A DNA stretch of 64,000 nucleotides, taken from NCBI GenBank assembly GCA_023266355.1, contig JAHFQM010000001.1:580115-644114 (forward strand), written 5' to 3'. Under the pieces are notes generated by a model. It was not told where the DNA came from. It ran no database searches and saw only the letters and a program-made list of their open reading frames with translations. The DNA comes from Aquabacterium sp. Its GTDB lineage: Bacteria; Pseudomonadota; Gammaproteobacteria; Burkholderiales; Burkholderiaceae_C. The position numbers were made by a program, and so were the translations under genes. Below are positions 1 to 11,794 of this stretch, piece after piece; position 1 is the stretch's first letter, and each line of letters opens with the position of its first letter.

Positions 1-404
1 TGGTCGATCATCACGGAGTGGTCCACCACCAGGTCCACGGGCACCAGGGGCTCGATGCGTTTGGCGTCTTTGCCCAGCGACTGCGCCACGTTGCGCATGG
101 CGGCCAGGTCGGCCAGCAGCGGCACGCCGGTGAAATCCTGCAGCACCACGCGCGAGACCACGAAGGGGATCTCGTCCGTGCGCTCGGCCTTCGGGGCCCA
201 GTTGGCCAGTTGGGCGACGTGCTCGGGCGTGACCTTCTGGCCATCGCAGTTGCGCAGCACCGACTCCAGCACGATGCGGATCGACACCGGCAGGCGTTTG
301 ACCGCCGGGTGCACCTTCGCCAGCGCGGGCAGGGAGTAGAACTTCAGGGACTTGCCAGAGGCGGTCTCGAATGATTGGACGGTCTTGGCAAAAGGGTGGG
401 CCAT
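1..404 (-). CDS. acnA: Aconitate hydratase AcnA, N-terminal part
   Basis: Converts citrate to isocitrate via cis-aconitate in the TCA cycle as a cytoplasmic [4Fe-4S] enzyme. Only the first 134 codons lie in the window; the gene runs off the left edge. The translation begins [20 protein letters not shown] and includes [18 protein letters not shown] and [15 protein letters not shown], segments typical of the AcnA/IRP1 N-terminal domain before the Fe-S cysteines, which lie outside. It is divergent from the permease at 522. AcnB and AcnD are also encoded in this window, so three aconitase-family proteins are present. AcnA is usually the stress- and oxidant-stable isoform; its role here is inferred from the family. 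Confidence 0.93.
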   Translation of the reverse strand, partial: MAHPFAKTVQSFETASGKSLKFYSLPALAKVHPAVKRLPVSIRIVLESVLRNCDGQKVTPEHVAQLANWAPKAERTDEIPFVVSRVVLQDFTGVPLLADLAAMRNVAQSLGKDAKRIEPLVPVDLVVDHSVMID

Positions 405-521
405 GCTGGAACTCCGTGGATGTCTGCGTGGCTTCCATTCTGGCAGCAAGCGGGCAGGGTGCGCCAGCGGAGACAATGTGGCCTCGGCTGGCGGCGTGCC
501 GCCCCCGCCCATTTCCCGCCC

Positions 522-1586
522 ATGAGCCAAGCCCAGATGCTGTTTCCCCCTCCTGCCCGCCCCTTGAAGTCACCGCGACGCCGCGTCCGCGGGGCCGCCG
601 ATTGGTTCCTGATCGCCATGGTGGCCGCCGTGTCCCTGGCCAGCGTGCAGCCCGATTGGGGCCGCAGCGAGGGCGTGCTGCACCTGGGCCGCGTGACCGA
701 CATCGGCGTCTTCCTGCTGTTTTTCCTGCACGGCATGGGTTTGTCCACCGACAGCCTGAAGAAAGGCGCGGCGCAATGGCGCTTGCACCTGCTGGTGCAG
801 CTGTGCACCTACGTGCTCTTCCCGCTGTGGTGGGCGCTGTGGGCCGGGGTGCTGGGCAAGTCCGTGCCGCACGATTTGCTGATGGGCTTTTTCTACCTGG
901 CGGTGCTGCCGTCCACGGTGTCGTCCTCGGTGGCCATGACGGCGCTGGCGCGTGGGCACGTGGCGGCAGCGGTGGTCAACGCGACCCTGTCCACGCTGCT
1001 GGGCGTGTTCATCACGCCGCTGCTGGTCAGCCTGGTGATCGGCGCTGACCTGCGCGCGGCCGGCCAGGCGCTGGACGTGGGCCAGACCATGCTCAAGGTG
1101 GCGCAGATGCTGTTGCTGCCCTTCGTCGTCGGGCACCTGCTGCGGCCCTGGTTGTCGGTCTGGTTCGCGCGCATCAAACCTGTCACCACGGTGTTCGACC
1201 GCGGTGTGATCGTGCTGCTGGTGTGGTCGGCTTTCAGCGATTCGGTGGCCGATGGCCTGTGGACCCGCCACGGGCCGTTGCTGCTGGCCGAGGCCATGGC
1301 CGGTGCGGCCTTGTTCCTCTTCCCGATGCTGTGGGTCACGAAGCGCATGGCCCGCGCGATGGGCCTGTCGGTGGAGGACGAGATCGTCGCGGTGTTCTGC
1401 GGCTCCAAGAAGACGCTGGCCTCGGGCATGCCCATGGCCAAGCTGCTGTTCGGGGGCAGCGCAGCCATGGGCGTGCTGATCTTGCCGATCATGCTCTACC
1501 ACCAGCTGCAGCTGTTCGTGTGCGCGGTCATGGCGCGTCGCTACGCGGCCCGTGACGGCGGTGCGCCAGCGCGCAAGGTGGTGTGA
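522..1586 (+). CDS. Bile acid:sodium symporter-like permease (SBF-like/YfeH type)
   Basis: Integral membrane protein of 354 residues with about ten hydrophobic segments, resembling the SBF-like branch of the bile acid:sodium symporter superfamily (YfeH type). The segments [34 protein letters not shown] and [16 protein letters not shown] match the signature regions of this branch. The ATG at 522 is chosen because the in-frame region upstream is not hydrophobic and overlaps the acnA promoter side. The substrate cannot be read from sequence; relatives have been linked to bile acids, pantoate or other organic anions. The pseudouridine synthase gene follows after 3 bp, so the two are probably co-transcribed. 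Family assignment is firm, function unknown. Confidence 0.85.
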   Translation: MSQAQMLFPPPARPLKSPRRRVRGAADWFLIAMVAAVSLASVQPDWGRSEGVLHLGRVTDIGVFLLFFLHGMGLSTDSLKKGAAQWRLHLLVQLCTYVLFPLWWALWAGVLGKSVPHDLLMGFFYLAVLPSTVSSSVAMTALARGHVAAAVVNATLSTLLGVFITPLLVSLVIGADLRAAGQALDVGQTMLKVAQMLLLPFVVGHLLRPWLSVWFARIKPVTTVFDRGVIVLLVWSAFSDSVADGLWTRHGPLLLAEAMAGAALFLFPMLWVTKRMARAMGLSVEDEIVAVFCGSKKTLASGMPMAKLLFGGSAAMGVLILPIMLYHQLQLFVCAVMARRYAARDGGAPARKVV

Positions 1587-1589
1587 GCC

Positions 1590-2267
1590 GTGCCTGCCGA
1601 GCGCATGGGCTACCACCCGCCACCCGACACCGGCCTGGACGTGGTGCACCTGGACGAGGCCATGGTGGTGCTCAACAAGCCGGCTGGCCTGCTGTCGGTG
1701 CCCGGGCGGGGCGACGATCGCCAGGACTGCCTGGCCCTGCGCGTCCAGCAGCGCTGGGCCGATGCGCTGATCGTGCACCGCCTGGACATGGCCACCTCGG
1801 GCCTGCTGGTGATGGGCCGGGGCGCGGCCATGCAGCGCGCCCTCAGCCTGGCCTTCGAGCAGCGTCTGGCCGACAAACGCTACGAGGCCATCGTGCATGG
1901 CGTGGTGGCCGACGATGCCGGTGAGATCGACCTGCCCCTCATCACCGACTGGCCCCATCGGCCCCGGCAGATGGTGTGTTTCGAGCGCGGCAAGCCTTCG
2001 CTGACGCGCTTCACCGTCGTCTCACGCGATGAGGTGGCGCAGCGCACCCGGGTGTCGTTGGAGCCGGTCACGGGGCGCTCGCACCAGCTGCGCGTGCACC
2101 TGCTGGCGCTCGGTCACCCCATCGTGGGCGATGAGCTGTATGCGCCGCAAGGCGTGGGCCTGGGGGCCGATGCGCCTGTCCGCATGCACTTGCACGCGGC
2201 CGAGCTGGGCTTGCCCCATCCCTTGAGCGGAGAACCCATGCGCTGGCGCAGCGAGGTGCCCTTCTGA
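1590..2267 (+). CDS. rluA: RluA-type pseudouridine synthase
   Basis: Isomerises specific uridines in 23S rRNA and some tRNAs to pseudouridine. The 225-residue length fits E. coli RluA, which has no S4 domain, and none is visible here. The catalytic motif HRLDMATSGLLV carries the nucleophilic aspartate. PLITDWPHRPRQMVCFERGK and PVTGRSHQLRVHLLALGHPI closely follow RluA. The GTG at 1590 is preferred because AAGGTGG precedes it by about 8 nt; an ATG at 1605 is the alternative. It starts 3 bp after the permease stop codon. Dual rRNA/tRNA specificity is inferred from similarity to RluA rather than RluC or RluD. Confidence 0.92.
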   Translation: MPAERMGYHPPPDTGLDVVHLDEAMVVLNKPAGLLSVPGRGDDRQDCLALRVQQRWADALIVHRLDMATSGLLVMGRGAAMQRALSLAFEQRLADKRYEAIVHGVVADDAGEIDLPLITDWPHRPRQMVCFERGKPSLTRFTVVSRDEVAQRTRVSLEPVTGRSHQLRVHLLALGHPIVGDELYAPQGVGLGADAPVRMHLHAAELGLPHPLSGEPMRWRSEVPF

Positions 2268-2285
2268 GCGGCACCTCGGGGCACT

Positions 2286-5762
<3,477 letters not shown>

Positions 5763-5921
5763 GCGGTCTTCTCCATGCAGGTGCCGGTATCGTCGCACAG
5801 ACATGCTGCGCCATAGGGGTGTTGACCCCAGTGCCAACCCCAGGACTCGCCCGGCTTGCCCGGGTGCTTGCGCAGGGGATTGGTGGCAGAATCCGGCTTT
5901 TCGTCTTGAACTTGCGATGCC

Positions 5922-7043
5922 ATGAGCGCAGTTGTCATCAGCGGCACGGGTTTGTACCAGCCCCCGCACACCATCACCAACGACGAGTTGGTGGCCTCGT
6001 TCAACGCCTACGTGGACGTCTGGAATGCCGAGCACGCCGCCGAGATCGAAGCCGGCACGCGCCAGCCTTTGACGCACTCCAGCAGCGAGTTCATCGAGAA
6101 GGCCTCGGGCATCAAGCAGCGTTACGTGATGGAGAAGTCCGGCATCCTGGACCCCCAGCGCATGTACCCGCGCCTGCAGGAGCGCAGCGACGACCAGCTG
6201 TCCATCCTCGCCGAAATCGCCGTGGAAGCCGCCAAGAAGGCCCTGGCCGCAGCGGGCAAAACCGGCGTCGATGTCGATGCCGTGATCTGCTCCTGTTCCA
6301 ACCTGCAGCGCGCCTACCCGGCCATCGCCATCGAGGTCCAGAACGCCATCGGCGCCAAGGGCTACGGCTTTGACATGAACGTCGCGTGCTCGGCCGCCAC
6401 CTTCGCGCTGGAGCAGGCCGTCAACGCCGTCAAGAACGGCTCGGCCAAGTGCGTGCTGGTGGTCAACCCCGAGATCACGTCCGGTCACCAGGAGTGGAAA
6501 GACCGCGATTGCCACTTCATCTTCGGTGACGTGGCCACGGCCACCATCGTCGAACGCGCGGACACCGCCACCTCGGCCGAGCAGTGGGAAGTGCTGGGTT
6601 CGCAACTGGCCACGCAGTTCTCCAACAACATCCGCAACAATTTCGGCTACCTCAACCGCAGCGAAGACAGCGACCCTCAGGCCCGCGACAAGACCTTCCG
6701 CCAGGAAGGCCGCAAGGTCTTCAAGGAAGTGGTGCCCATCGCTTCGGCCCACATCGAAAGCCAGCTGGAGGCCCTGAGCATCCAGCCCGCCGACGTGCGC
6801 CGTTTCTGGCTGCACCAGGCCAACCTGTCGATGAACCAGCTCATCGTCAAGAAGCTGATCGGTGCCGAAGTCACGCCGGACGTGGCGCCGCTGATCCTGG
6901 ACGAGTACGCCAACACCTCGTCGGCCGGCTCCATCATCGCCTTCCACCTGCACCGCACTGACCTGGCGTCGGGCGATGTGGGCGTGATCTGCTCTTTCGG
7001 GGCGGGTTACTCGGTGGGCAGCGTGGTGCTGCGCAAGCGCTGA
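5922..7043 (+). CDS. Beta-ketoacyl-ACP synthase III-like protein (FabH family, long form)
   Basis: Thiolase-fold condensing enzyme of 373 residues. The catalytic triad can be read: Cys156 in NVACSAATFA, His in WLHQANLSMNQLI, and Asn in EYANTSSAGSI. It is about 50 residues longer than classical FabH (about 317), because of an N-terminal insertion (NAYVDVWNAEHAAEIEAGT). The long form is familiar in beta- and gammaproteobacteria and is usually annotated KAS III, but its acyl-CoA starter is not established by sequence. It stands alone, divergent from the sensor kinase (159-bp gap), and is followed by a terminator, so it is probably monocistronic. A role in fatty-acid initiation or in making a specialised acyl chain is inference. 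Confidence 0.85.
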   Translation: MSAVVISGTGLYQPPHTITNDELVASFNAYVDVWNAEHAAEIEAGTRQPLTHSSSEFIEKASGIKQRYVMEKSGILDPQRMYPRLQERSDDQLSILAEIAVEAAKKALAAAGKTGVDVDAVICSCSNLQRAYPAIAIEVQNAIGAKGYGFDMNVACSAATFALEQAVNAVKNGSAKCVLVVNPEITSGHQEWKDRDCHFIFGDVATATIVERADTATSAEQWEVLGSQLATQFSNNIRNNFGYLNRSEDSDPQARDKTFRQEGRKVFKEVVPIASAHIESQLEALSIQPADVRRFWLHQANLSMNQLIVKKLIGAEVTPDVAPLILDEYANTSSAGSIIAFHLHRTDLASGDVGVICSFGAGYSVGSVVLRKR

Positions 7044-7156
7044 GCCCCGGCTGCTCCCCCCATCGGGAGGAGCGGCATCGAGTCGGCTTGCGGGCACAAT
7101 CGCGTCAGCGGAGCGGCCCCTTTCTCGCGGTTATTTGCGGTTTTCCACAGTTTTCA

Positions 7157-7190
7157 CGGCCCGTCTGGCATCCAGCGGGCCGTTTGCTTT
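7157..7190 (+). terminator. Rho-independent terminator after the FabH-like gene
   Basis: Stem CGGCCCG/CGGGCCG continued by CTGG/CCAG with one bulged T and a CAT loop, followed by TTTGCTTTG. It lies 114 bp after the stop of the ketoacyl synthase gene and ends just before the ATG of sbcB. Confidence 0.7.
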
Positions 7191-7202
7191 GTCCGGTGCA
7201 CC

Positions 7203-8678
7203 ATGAGCAACGACTTCACCTTCTACTGGCACGACTACGAAACCTTCGGCCGCGTGCCCCGGCGTGACCGTCCCTCGCAGTTCGCCGGCGTGCGCACCGA
7301 TGCCCAGCTCAAGGAGATCGGCGAGCCGCTGATGCAGTACTGCCAGCCCGCGCCCGACACCTTGCCCGACCCGGAGGCTTGCCTGCTCACCGGCATCCTG
7401 CCGCAGACCTGCCTGGAGCGCGGCGTGCCCGAGCACCTGTTCGCCGATGCCATCGAGCAGGAACTCGCCCAGCCCAACACCATCGGCGTGGGCTACAACA
7501 CCATCCGCTTCGATGACGAGGTCACGCGCCACCTGTTCTGGCGCAACCTGATCGATCCCTACGCCCGCGAGTGGCAAAACGGCTGCGGTCGCTGGGACTT
7601 GCTCGACGTGGTGCGCACCACCTGGGCCTTGCGCCCCGAAGGCATCACCTGGCCCAAGCACGAAGACGGCCGCCCGTCGTTCAAGCTGGAGCACCTCACC
7701 GCGGCCAACGGCCTGAGCCACGAGGCTGCGCACGATGCGCTCTCCGACGTGCGCGCCACCGTGGCCCTGGCCCGCATCGTCCAGCAGGCCCAGCCCAAGC
7801 TCTGGGACTTCTGCCTGAAGCTGCGCAAGAAGGACGCCGTGCTGGCCGAAGCCGGCCTGGACAAGCCCCGCAGTGCCTGGAAGCCCTTCCTGCACATCTC
7901 GGGCATGTACGGCCACGAGCGCGGCTGCATGGCCCTGGTCTGGCCGCTGGCCCAGCACCCCAGCAACAAGAACGAAGTGCTGCTGTGGGACCTGGCCCAC
8001 GACCCGAGCGAGCTGATCGACCTCAACGTGGCGACCATCCGCCAGCGCCTGTTCAGCAAGACGGCCGACCTGCCCGAGGGCGTCACCCGCTTGCCGCTCA
8101 AGAGCCTGCACATCAACAAGTCGCCCATCGTCATCGGCAACCTCAAGGTCCTGACGCCAGCCCTGCAGCAGAAGTGGGGCGTGGACCTGGACGTGGCCGC
8201 GCGCCATGCCGAAATCGCTGCCTCGCTGGGCCAGCGCATGGACGGCATCTGGGCCGAGGTGTACACACGCCCCGAGCTCCGCGAGGGTGCCGCGCCCGAC
8301 GTGGACGAAGACCTCTATGGTGGCTTCGTCGGCAACGAGGATCGCCGCATCCTGCAGCGGCTCAAGGCCTTGTCGCCTGACGAGTTGGCCCAGCGCACCT
8401 CGTCGGGTCGCTCGCCGGGCTTTGCCGATGAGCGCCTGGAAGAGATCGTCTTCCGCTACCGCGCCCGTAACTTCCCCGACACCCTGAACGAGGAAGAGCA
8501 AGGCCGCTGGCACGCCTTGCGCAGCGCACGTTTGCTGGAAGGCGCAGGCGGTGGTTTGTCGATGTCGGCCTTCTTCGAGCGCATCGACCAGCTCAGCGAA
8601 CAACTGCCCGAAGACGACGAACGTGGCCAGGACATCCTGGGCGCGCTCTACGACTATGCCGAGCAAATTGCACCCTGA
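7203..8678 (+). CDS. sbcB: Exodeoxyribonuclease I
   Basis: Processive 3'-5' exonuclease on single-stranded DNA, used in mismatch repair and in control of recombination. The protein is 491 residues, close to E. coli ExoI (475). It opens with the DEDDh exonuclease motif I (WHDYETFG, residues 9-16) and shows RWDLLDVVRTTWALRPEGI, SHEAAHDALSDVRATVALA with the late catalytic His/Asp, then the ExoI C-terminal SH3-like and helical regions (LPLKSLHINKSPIV, DEDLYGGFVGNEDR). The YgjP-like peptidase gene overlaps its last 23 bp, indicating translational coupling. The ATG at 7203 directly follows a terminator hairpin, so a promoter must lie very close or inside that region. Confidence 0.96.
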   Translation: MSNDFTFYWHDYETFGRVPRRDRPSQFAGVRTDAQLKEIGEPLMQYCQPAPDTLPDPEACLLTGILPQTCLERGVPEHLFADAIEQELAQPNTIGVGYNTIRFDDEVTRHLFWRNLIDPYAREWQNGCGRWDLLDVVRTTWALRPEGITWPKHEDGRPSFKLEHLTAANGLSHEAAHDALSDVRATVALARIVQQAQPKLWDFCLKLRKKDAVLAEAGLDKPRSAWKPFLHISGMYGHERGCMALVWPLAQHPSNKNEVLLWDLAHDPSELIDLNVATIRQRLFSKTADLPEGVTRLPLKSLHINKSPIVIGNLKVLTPALQQKWGVDLDVAARHAEIAASLGQRMDGIWAEVYTRPELREGAAPDVDEDLYGGFVGNEDRRILQRLKALSPDELAQRTSSGRSPGFADERLEEIVFRYRARNFPDTLNEEEQGRWHALRSARLLEGAGGGLSMSAFFERIDQLSEQLPEDDERGQDILGALYDYAEQIAP

Positions 8679-9216
8679 ACAGCCGCTGGGGCAAGCGCTG
8701 AGGCAGCCGCTGCGCTACCTGGGTGGCTACCCTGTGCACCTGCTGCATCAGGTCCAGGGCCTGATCGACGCTGGCCGCCTGGGCGAGACCCTGAGCCAGC
8801 GCTACCCCACGCTGCACGAGGTGCGCACCGACAAGGCGCTCTACGACTACGTCACCGAGCTGAAGGCGCGGTGCATGCGGGGTGCCGCGCCCATCAGCAA
8901 GGTGGCCTATGACAGCAAGATCAAGCTGATCCAGCACGCGCTGGGCACGCACACCCGCGTCTCGCGCGTGCAGGGCGGGCAGCTCAAGGCCAAGCGCGAG
9001 ATCCGCATCGCCAGCCTCTTCCGCGAGGCCCCGCCCGAGTTCCTGAACATGATCGTGGTGCACGAGCTGGCGCACTTGAAAGAGAGCGAGCACGACAAGG
9101 CCTTCTACCAGCTGTGCCGCCACATGTCGCCCGACTACCACCAGCACGAGTTCGACCTGCGGTTGTGGCTCACCGCCCGTGACCTGGGGCTGATGCCGGG
9201 GCTGGCCGAGGCGTGA
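8656..9216 (+). CDS. YgjP-like (M48/DUF45-type) metallopeptidase-family protein
   Basis: Protein of 186 residues with a zincin signature, HELAHLKESEHDKAFYQLC (HExxH plus a downstream glutamate/histidine region), as in the YgjP/DUF45 family. It has no signal peptide or membrane helix, so it is probably cytoplasmic. The start at 8656 lies inside sbcB and is the first ATG in this frame that leaves a family-sized product. The extra N-terminal 60 residues (LRQPLRYLGGYPVHLLHQV) are not a domain I recognise. The stop is only 9 bp from the convergent stop of the PBP1A gene. The substrate is unknown; several relatives are uncharacterised. Confidence 0.82.
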   Translation: MPSKLHPEQPLGQALRQPLRYLGGYPVHLLHQVQGLIDAGRLGETLSQRYPTLHEVRTDKALYDYVTELKARCMRGAAPISKVAYDSKIKLIQHALGTHTRVSRVQGGQLKAKREIRIASLFREAPPEFLNMIVVHELAHLKESEHDKAFYQLCRHMSPDYHQHEFDLRLWLTARDLGLMPGLAEA

Positions 9217-9225
9217 GCTGGCGCC

Positions 9226-11541
9226 TCAGAACAGCTTGTCGATGAAGGCCTTGAGGCGGTCTTCCAGGCCCGCCGGCGCACTGCCAGGCTCGGGCGGACG
9301 GGGGATCAGGCTGGGGCTGATGGGCTCGTTGTCCGTGCCCAGTTCCTTGAGGAAGCCGCCGTCGGCCCATTCCTTGTAGCGCCAGCCGGACTCCAGGCGC
9401 ACCACGCCTTCCGGGGTGGGCATCTCTATGACGGGCTCCCGGCCCAGGGCCGTGGCCATGTACTGGATCCACACCGGCAGGGCCAGCGAGGCGCCCGAGG
9501 CGTGGCTGCCCAGGCTGCGCGGCGTGTCGTAGCCCAGCCAGACCACCGCGGCCACGTGCGGCTGGAAGCCGGCGAACCAGGCGTCCACCACGTCGTTGGT
9601 GGTGCCCGTCTTGCCGTACAGGTCGGGGCGTTTGAGCTGGGCCTGAGCACGCGCTGCCGTGCCGCTGCGCGCGACCTCGTTGAGCAGCGTGCCCGTGAGG
9701 AAGGCGTTGCGGGCCGGGACCACGCGGTCGCCCTCGTCCAGCACCTTGGTCGGCGCTTCGAACACCACCTTGCCTTCGCCGTTCGTGATGCGGCGGATCA
9801 CCACCGGCGACACCTTCATCCCACCATTGGCGATCACCGCATAGGCACTGGCCAGCTGCAAAGGCGTGGTGGCCCCGGCGCCGAGGGCGAGGGTCAGGTT
9901 GTCGGGCTGCTTGTCCACGTCGAAGCCGAAACGGCCGGTCCAGGTGCGCGCGGCCTGTGGCCCCAGCAGTTGCACCAGGCGGATGCTGACCATGTTTTTC
10001 GACTTGGCCAGCGCGGTGTGCAGGGGCATGGGGCCCTCGAACTGGCCGTCGGCGTTCGAGGGGCTCCAGTCGCCCACGCTCAGGGGCGCGTCGTTGACCA
10101 GGGTCTCGGGCATCACGCCGTTTTCCAGCGCGGCGGCGTACAGGAAGGGCTTGTAGCTGGAGCCCGGCTGGCGCCAGCCCTGCGTGGCGTGGTTGAACTG
10201 GTTGCGCTGGAAATCGAAGCCGCCCACCATGGCGCGGACCTGCCCGTCGCGCGGGTCCAGCGCGACCACGGCGCCTTCGGCCTCGGGCCACTGCGTGATC
10301 ACCCAGTCACCGCCTTGCTGGGCCGCGCGCACCACCGAGCCGCGGCGCAGCCTGAGCTTGTCGCTGGCTTTGGGCGCCAGCGCGGCCTGCACCTGGCGCA
10401 GCCCCTTGCCGCCGACGGGGATGACCTCGCCGCCGGCCAGCACCACCGTCACGCGCTTGGCACTGGCCTGGGTCACCACGGCGGCGTGCAGCATCTCGTC
10501 GTCGTTGTAGTCGCTCAGCACCTGCGAGACGGCCGGGTCGGTGTCCTCCAGGTCGCGGTCCAGGTCCTCCTGGCCTTCGGGGCCGCGCCAGGCTTGGCCC
10601 ACCTCGCGGTCGATCAGGGCTTTGCGCAAGGCCTTCCAGGCGGCTTGCTGCTCGGCGGCGCGCAAGGTGGTCACCACCTTCATGCCGCTGGTGTAGGCCT
10701 TGTCGCCGTACTGCGCAAAGACCTGGGCGCGGGCCATCTCGGCCACGTACTCGGCGTGCACCTCGGCCTCGGCCGGGTTGCGCACGCTCAGCTTCTCGGC
10801 CTTGGCGGCGGCGTACTGCTCGTCGTTGAGCACGCCCTCGGTGTGCATGCGCGACAACGCCACCAGCTGGCGTGCCCGCGCCCGCGTGGGGTTCTTGATC
10901 GGGTTCACGTTGGCCGGGTTCTGGGGCAGGCCGGCCAGCATCGCGCACTCGGCGGCCGACAGCGCGCTCAGCGGTTTGCCGAAGTAGGTCTGCGCGGCCT
11001 CGGCAAAGCCATAGGAGCGGGCACCCAGGTAAATCTGGTTCATGTAGAGCGTGAGGATCTGGTCCTTGCCCAGCTCGCGCTCGATCTTCAGCGACAGCAG
11101 CGCCTCCTTGAGCTTGCGGCTCAGCGTCTTCTCACGCGTCAGGAAGAAGGTGCGCGCCACCTGCTGGGTGATGGTGGACGCCCCCTGCGTGCGCCCGCCC
11201 GTCACGTTGGCCAGCACCGCACGCAGCACGCCGATGGGGTCGATGCCATGGTGCTCGTAGAAGCGGCTGTCCTCGACGGCCAGCAGGCTGTCGCGCATCA
11301 GTTTCGGGATTTTCTCGAAGGGCAGGAATTGGCGTTTTTCGCTGCCAAATCCGCCGATCTCCACGCCATCTGCCGTGTACACGCGCAAAGGCTGCTTGGG
11401 CTGGTAGTGCGCCAGGCCGCTGGTGTCGGGCAGTTGGGGGTAGAGCACCGCCGCCGTGACGAGCAAGCTCAGCACGCCCGCCGCCATGAGCGCACACAGC
11501 CCCAGGACGAGGGCGAGCGCAAGGCCGCGTTGGTGTTTCAT
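9226..11541 (-). CDS. mrcA: Penicillin-binding protein 1A (bifunctional transglycosylase/transpeptidase)
   Basis: Polymerises lipid II and cross-links peptidoglycan from the inner membrane. The protein is 771 residues: an N-terminal membrane anchor (residues 5-30), a GT51 transglycosylase domain with the catalytic glutamate in AVEDSRFYEHHGID, TQGASTITQQVARTFFL and a LSRKLKEALLSLKIE stretch, an OB-like region near 320-430, and the transpeptidase with SxxK nucleophile at Ser461 (GSSYKPF), SKN and KTGTTND motifs. The start at 11541 (MKHQRGLALALVLG) places the anchor at the N-terminus; the reading frame stays open further upstream but without a membrane-type start. Next to many beta- and gammaproteobacterial mrcA genes one finds divergent pilM-Q; that is not so here. 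Confidence 0.95.
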   Translation of the reverse strand: MKHQRGLALALVLGLCALMAAGVLSLLVTAAVLYPQLPDTSGLAHYQPKQPLRVYTADGVEIGGFGSEKRQFLPFEKIPKLMRDSLLAVEDSRFYEHHGIDPIGVLRAVLANVTGGRTQGASTITQQVARTFFLTREKTLSRKLKEALLSLKIERELGKDQILTLYMNQIYLGARSYGFAEAAQTYFGKPLSALSAAECAMLAGLPQNPANVNPIKNPTRARARQLVALSRMHTEGVLNDEQYAAAKAEKLSVRNPAEAEVHAEYVAEMARAQVFAQYGDKAYTSGMKVVTTLRAAEQQAAWKALRKALIDREVGQAWRGPEGQEDLDRDLEDTDPAVSQVLSDYNDDEMLHAAVVTQASAKRVTVVLAGGEVIPVGGKGLRQVQAALAPKASDKLRLRRGSVVRAAQQGGDWVITQWPEAEGAVVALDPRDGQVRAMVGGFDFQRNQFNHATQGWRQPGSSYKPFLYAAALENGVMPETLVNDAPLSVGDWSPSNADGQFEGPMPLHTALAKSKNMVSIRLVQLLGPQAARTWTGRFGFDVDKQPDNLTLALGAGATTPLQLASAYAVIANGGMKVSPVVIRRITNGEGKVVFEAPTKVLDEGDRVVPARNAFLTGTLLNEVARSGTAARAQAQLKRPDLYGKTGTTNDVVDAWFAGFQPHVAAVVWLGYDTPRSLGSHASGASLALPVWIQYMATALGREPVIEMPTPEGVVRLESGWRYKEWADGGFLKELGTDNEPISPSLIPRPPEPGSAPAGLEDRLKAFIDKLF

Positions 11542-11681
11542 GGAGGGCAAGGCGCGGGCGCGGGGCAAAGCCAGGACGGGCATGCGGTGGGGCAGGCGCC
11601 AAGCCGGCGTCTGCGAGAGCAACAACCGCCGGATTATCCCGCGCGGACGGGCACAGGATGTGTCGAAGCATGTCTGGCCGG

Positions 11682-11717
11682 ACATGAAAAAGCCCGCCGC
11701 GGTTTCCCGGGCGGGCT
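11682..11717 (-). terminator. Rho-independent terminator of acnB
   Basis: On the minus strand an 8-bp stem AGCCCGCC/GGCGGGCT with an 11-nt loop is followed by TTTTT. It lies about 80 bp after the acnB stop codon and before the mrcA start, separating the two minus-strand genes. Confidence 0.85.
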
Positions 11718-11794
11718 CGGTGTCGGACTCCGTGTCGGCCCTGGCGTTGGCCAGGGCACGGTCAGATCACGATCAGGGGGGTGTCAGGCTGCGA

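Noticed and set aside
7131..8666. Minus-strand open frame of 511 codons over sbcB
   Set aside because: sbcB is certain on the other strand and the antisense product has no recognisable motif.
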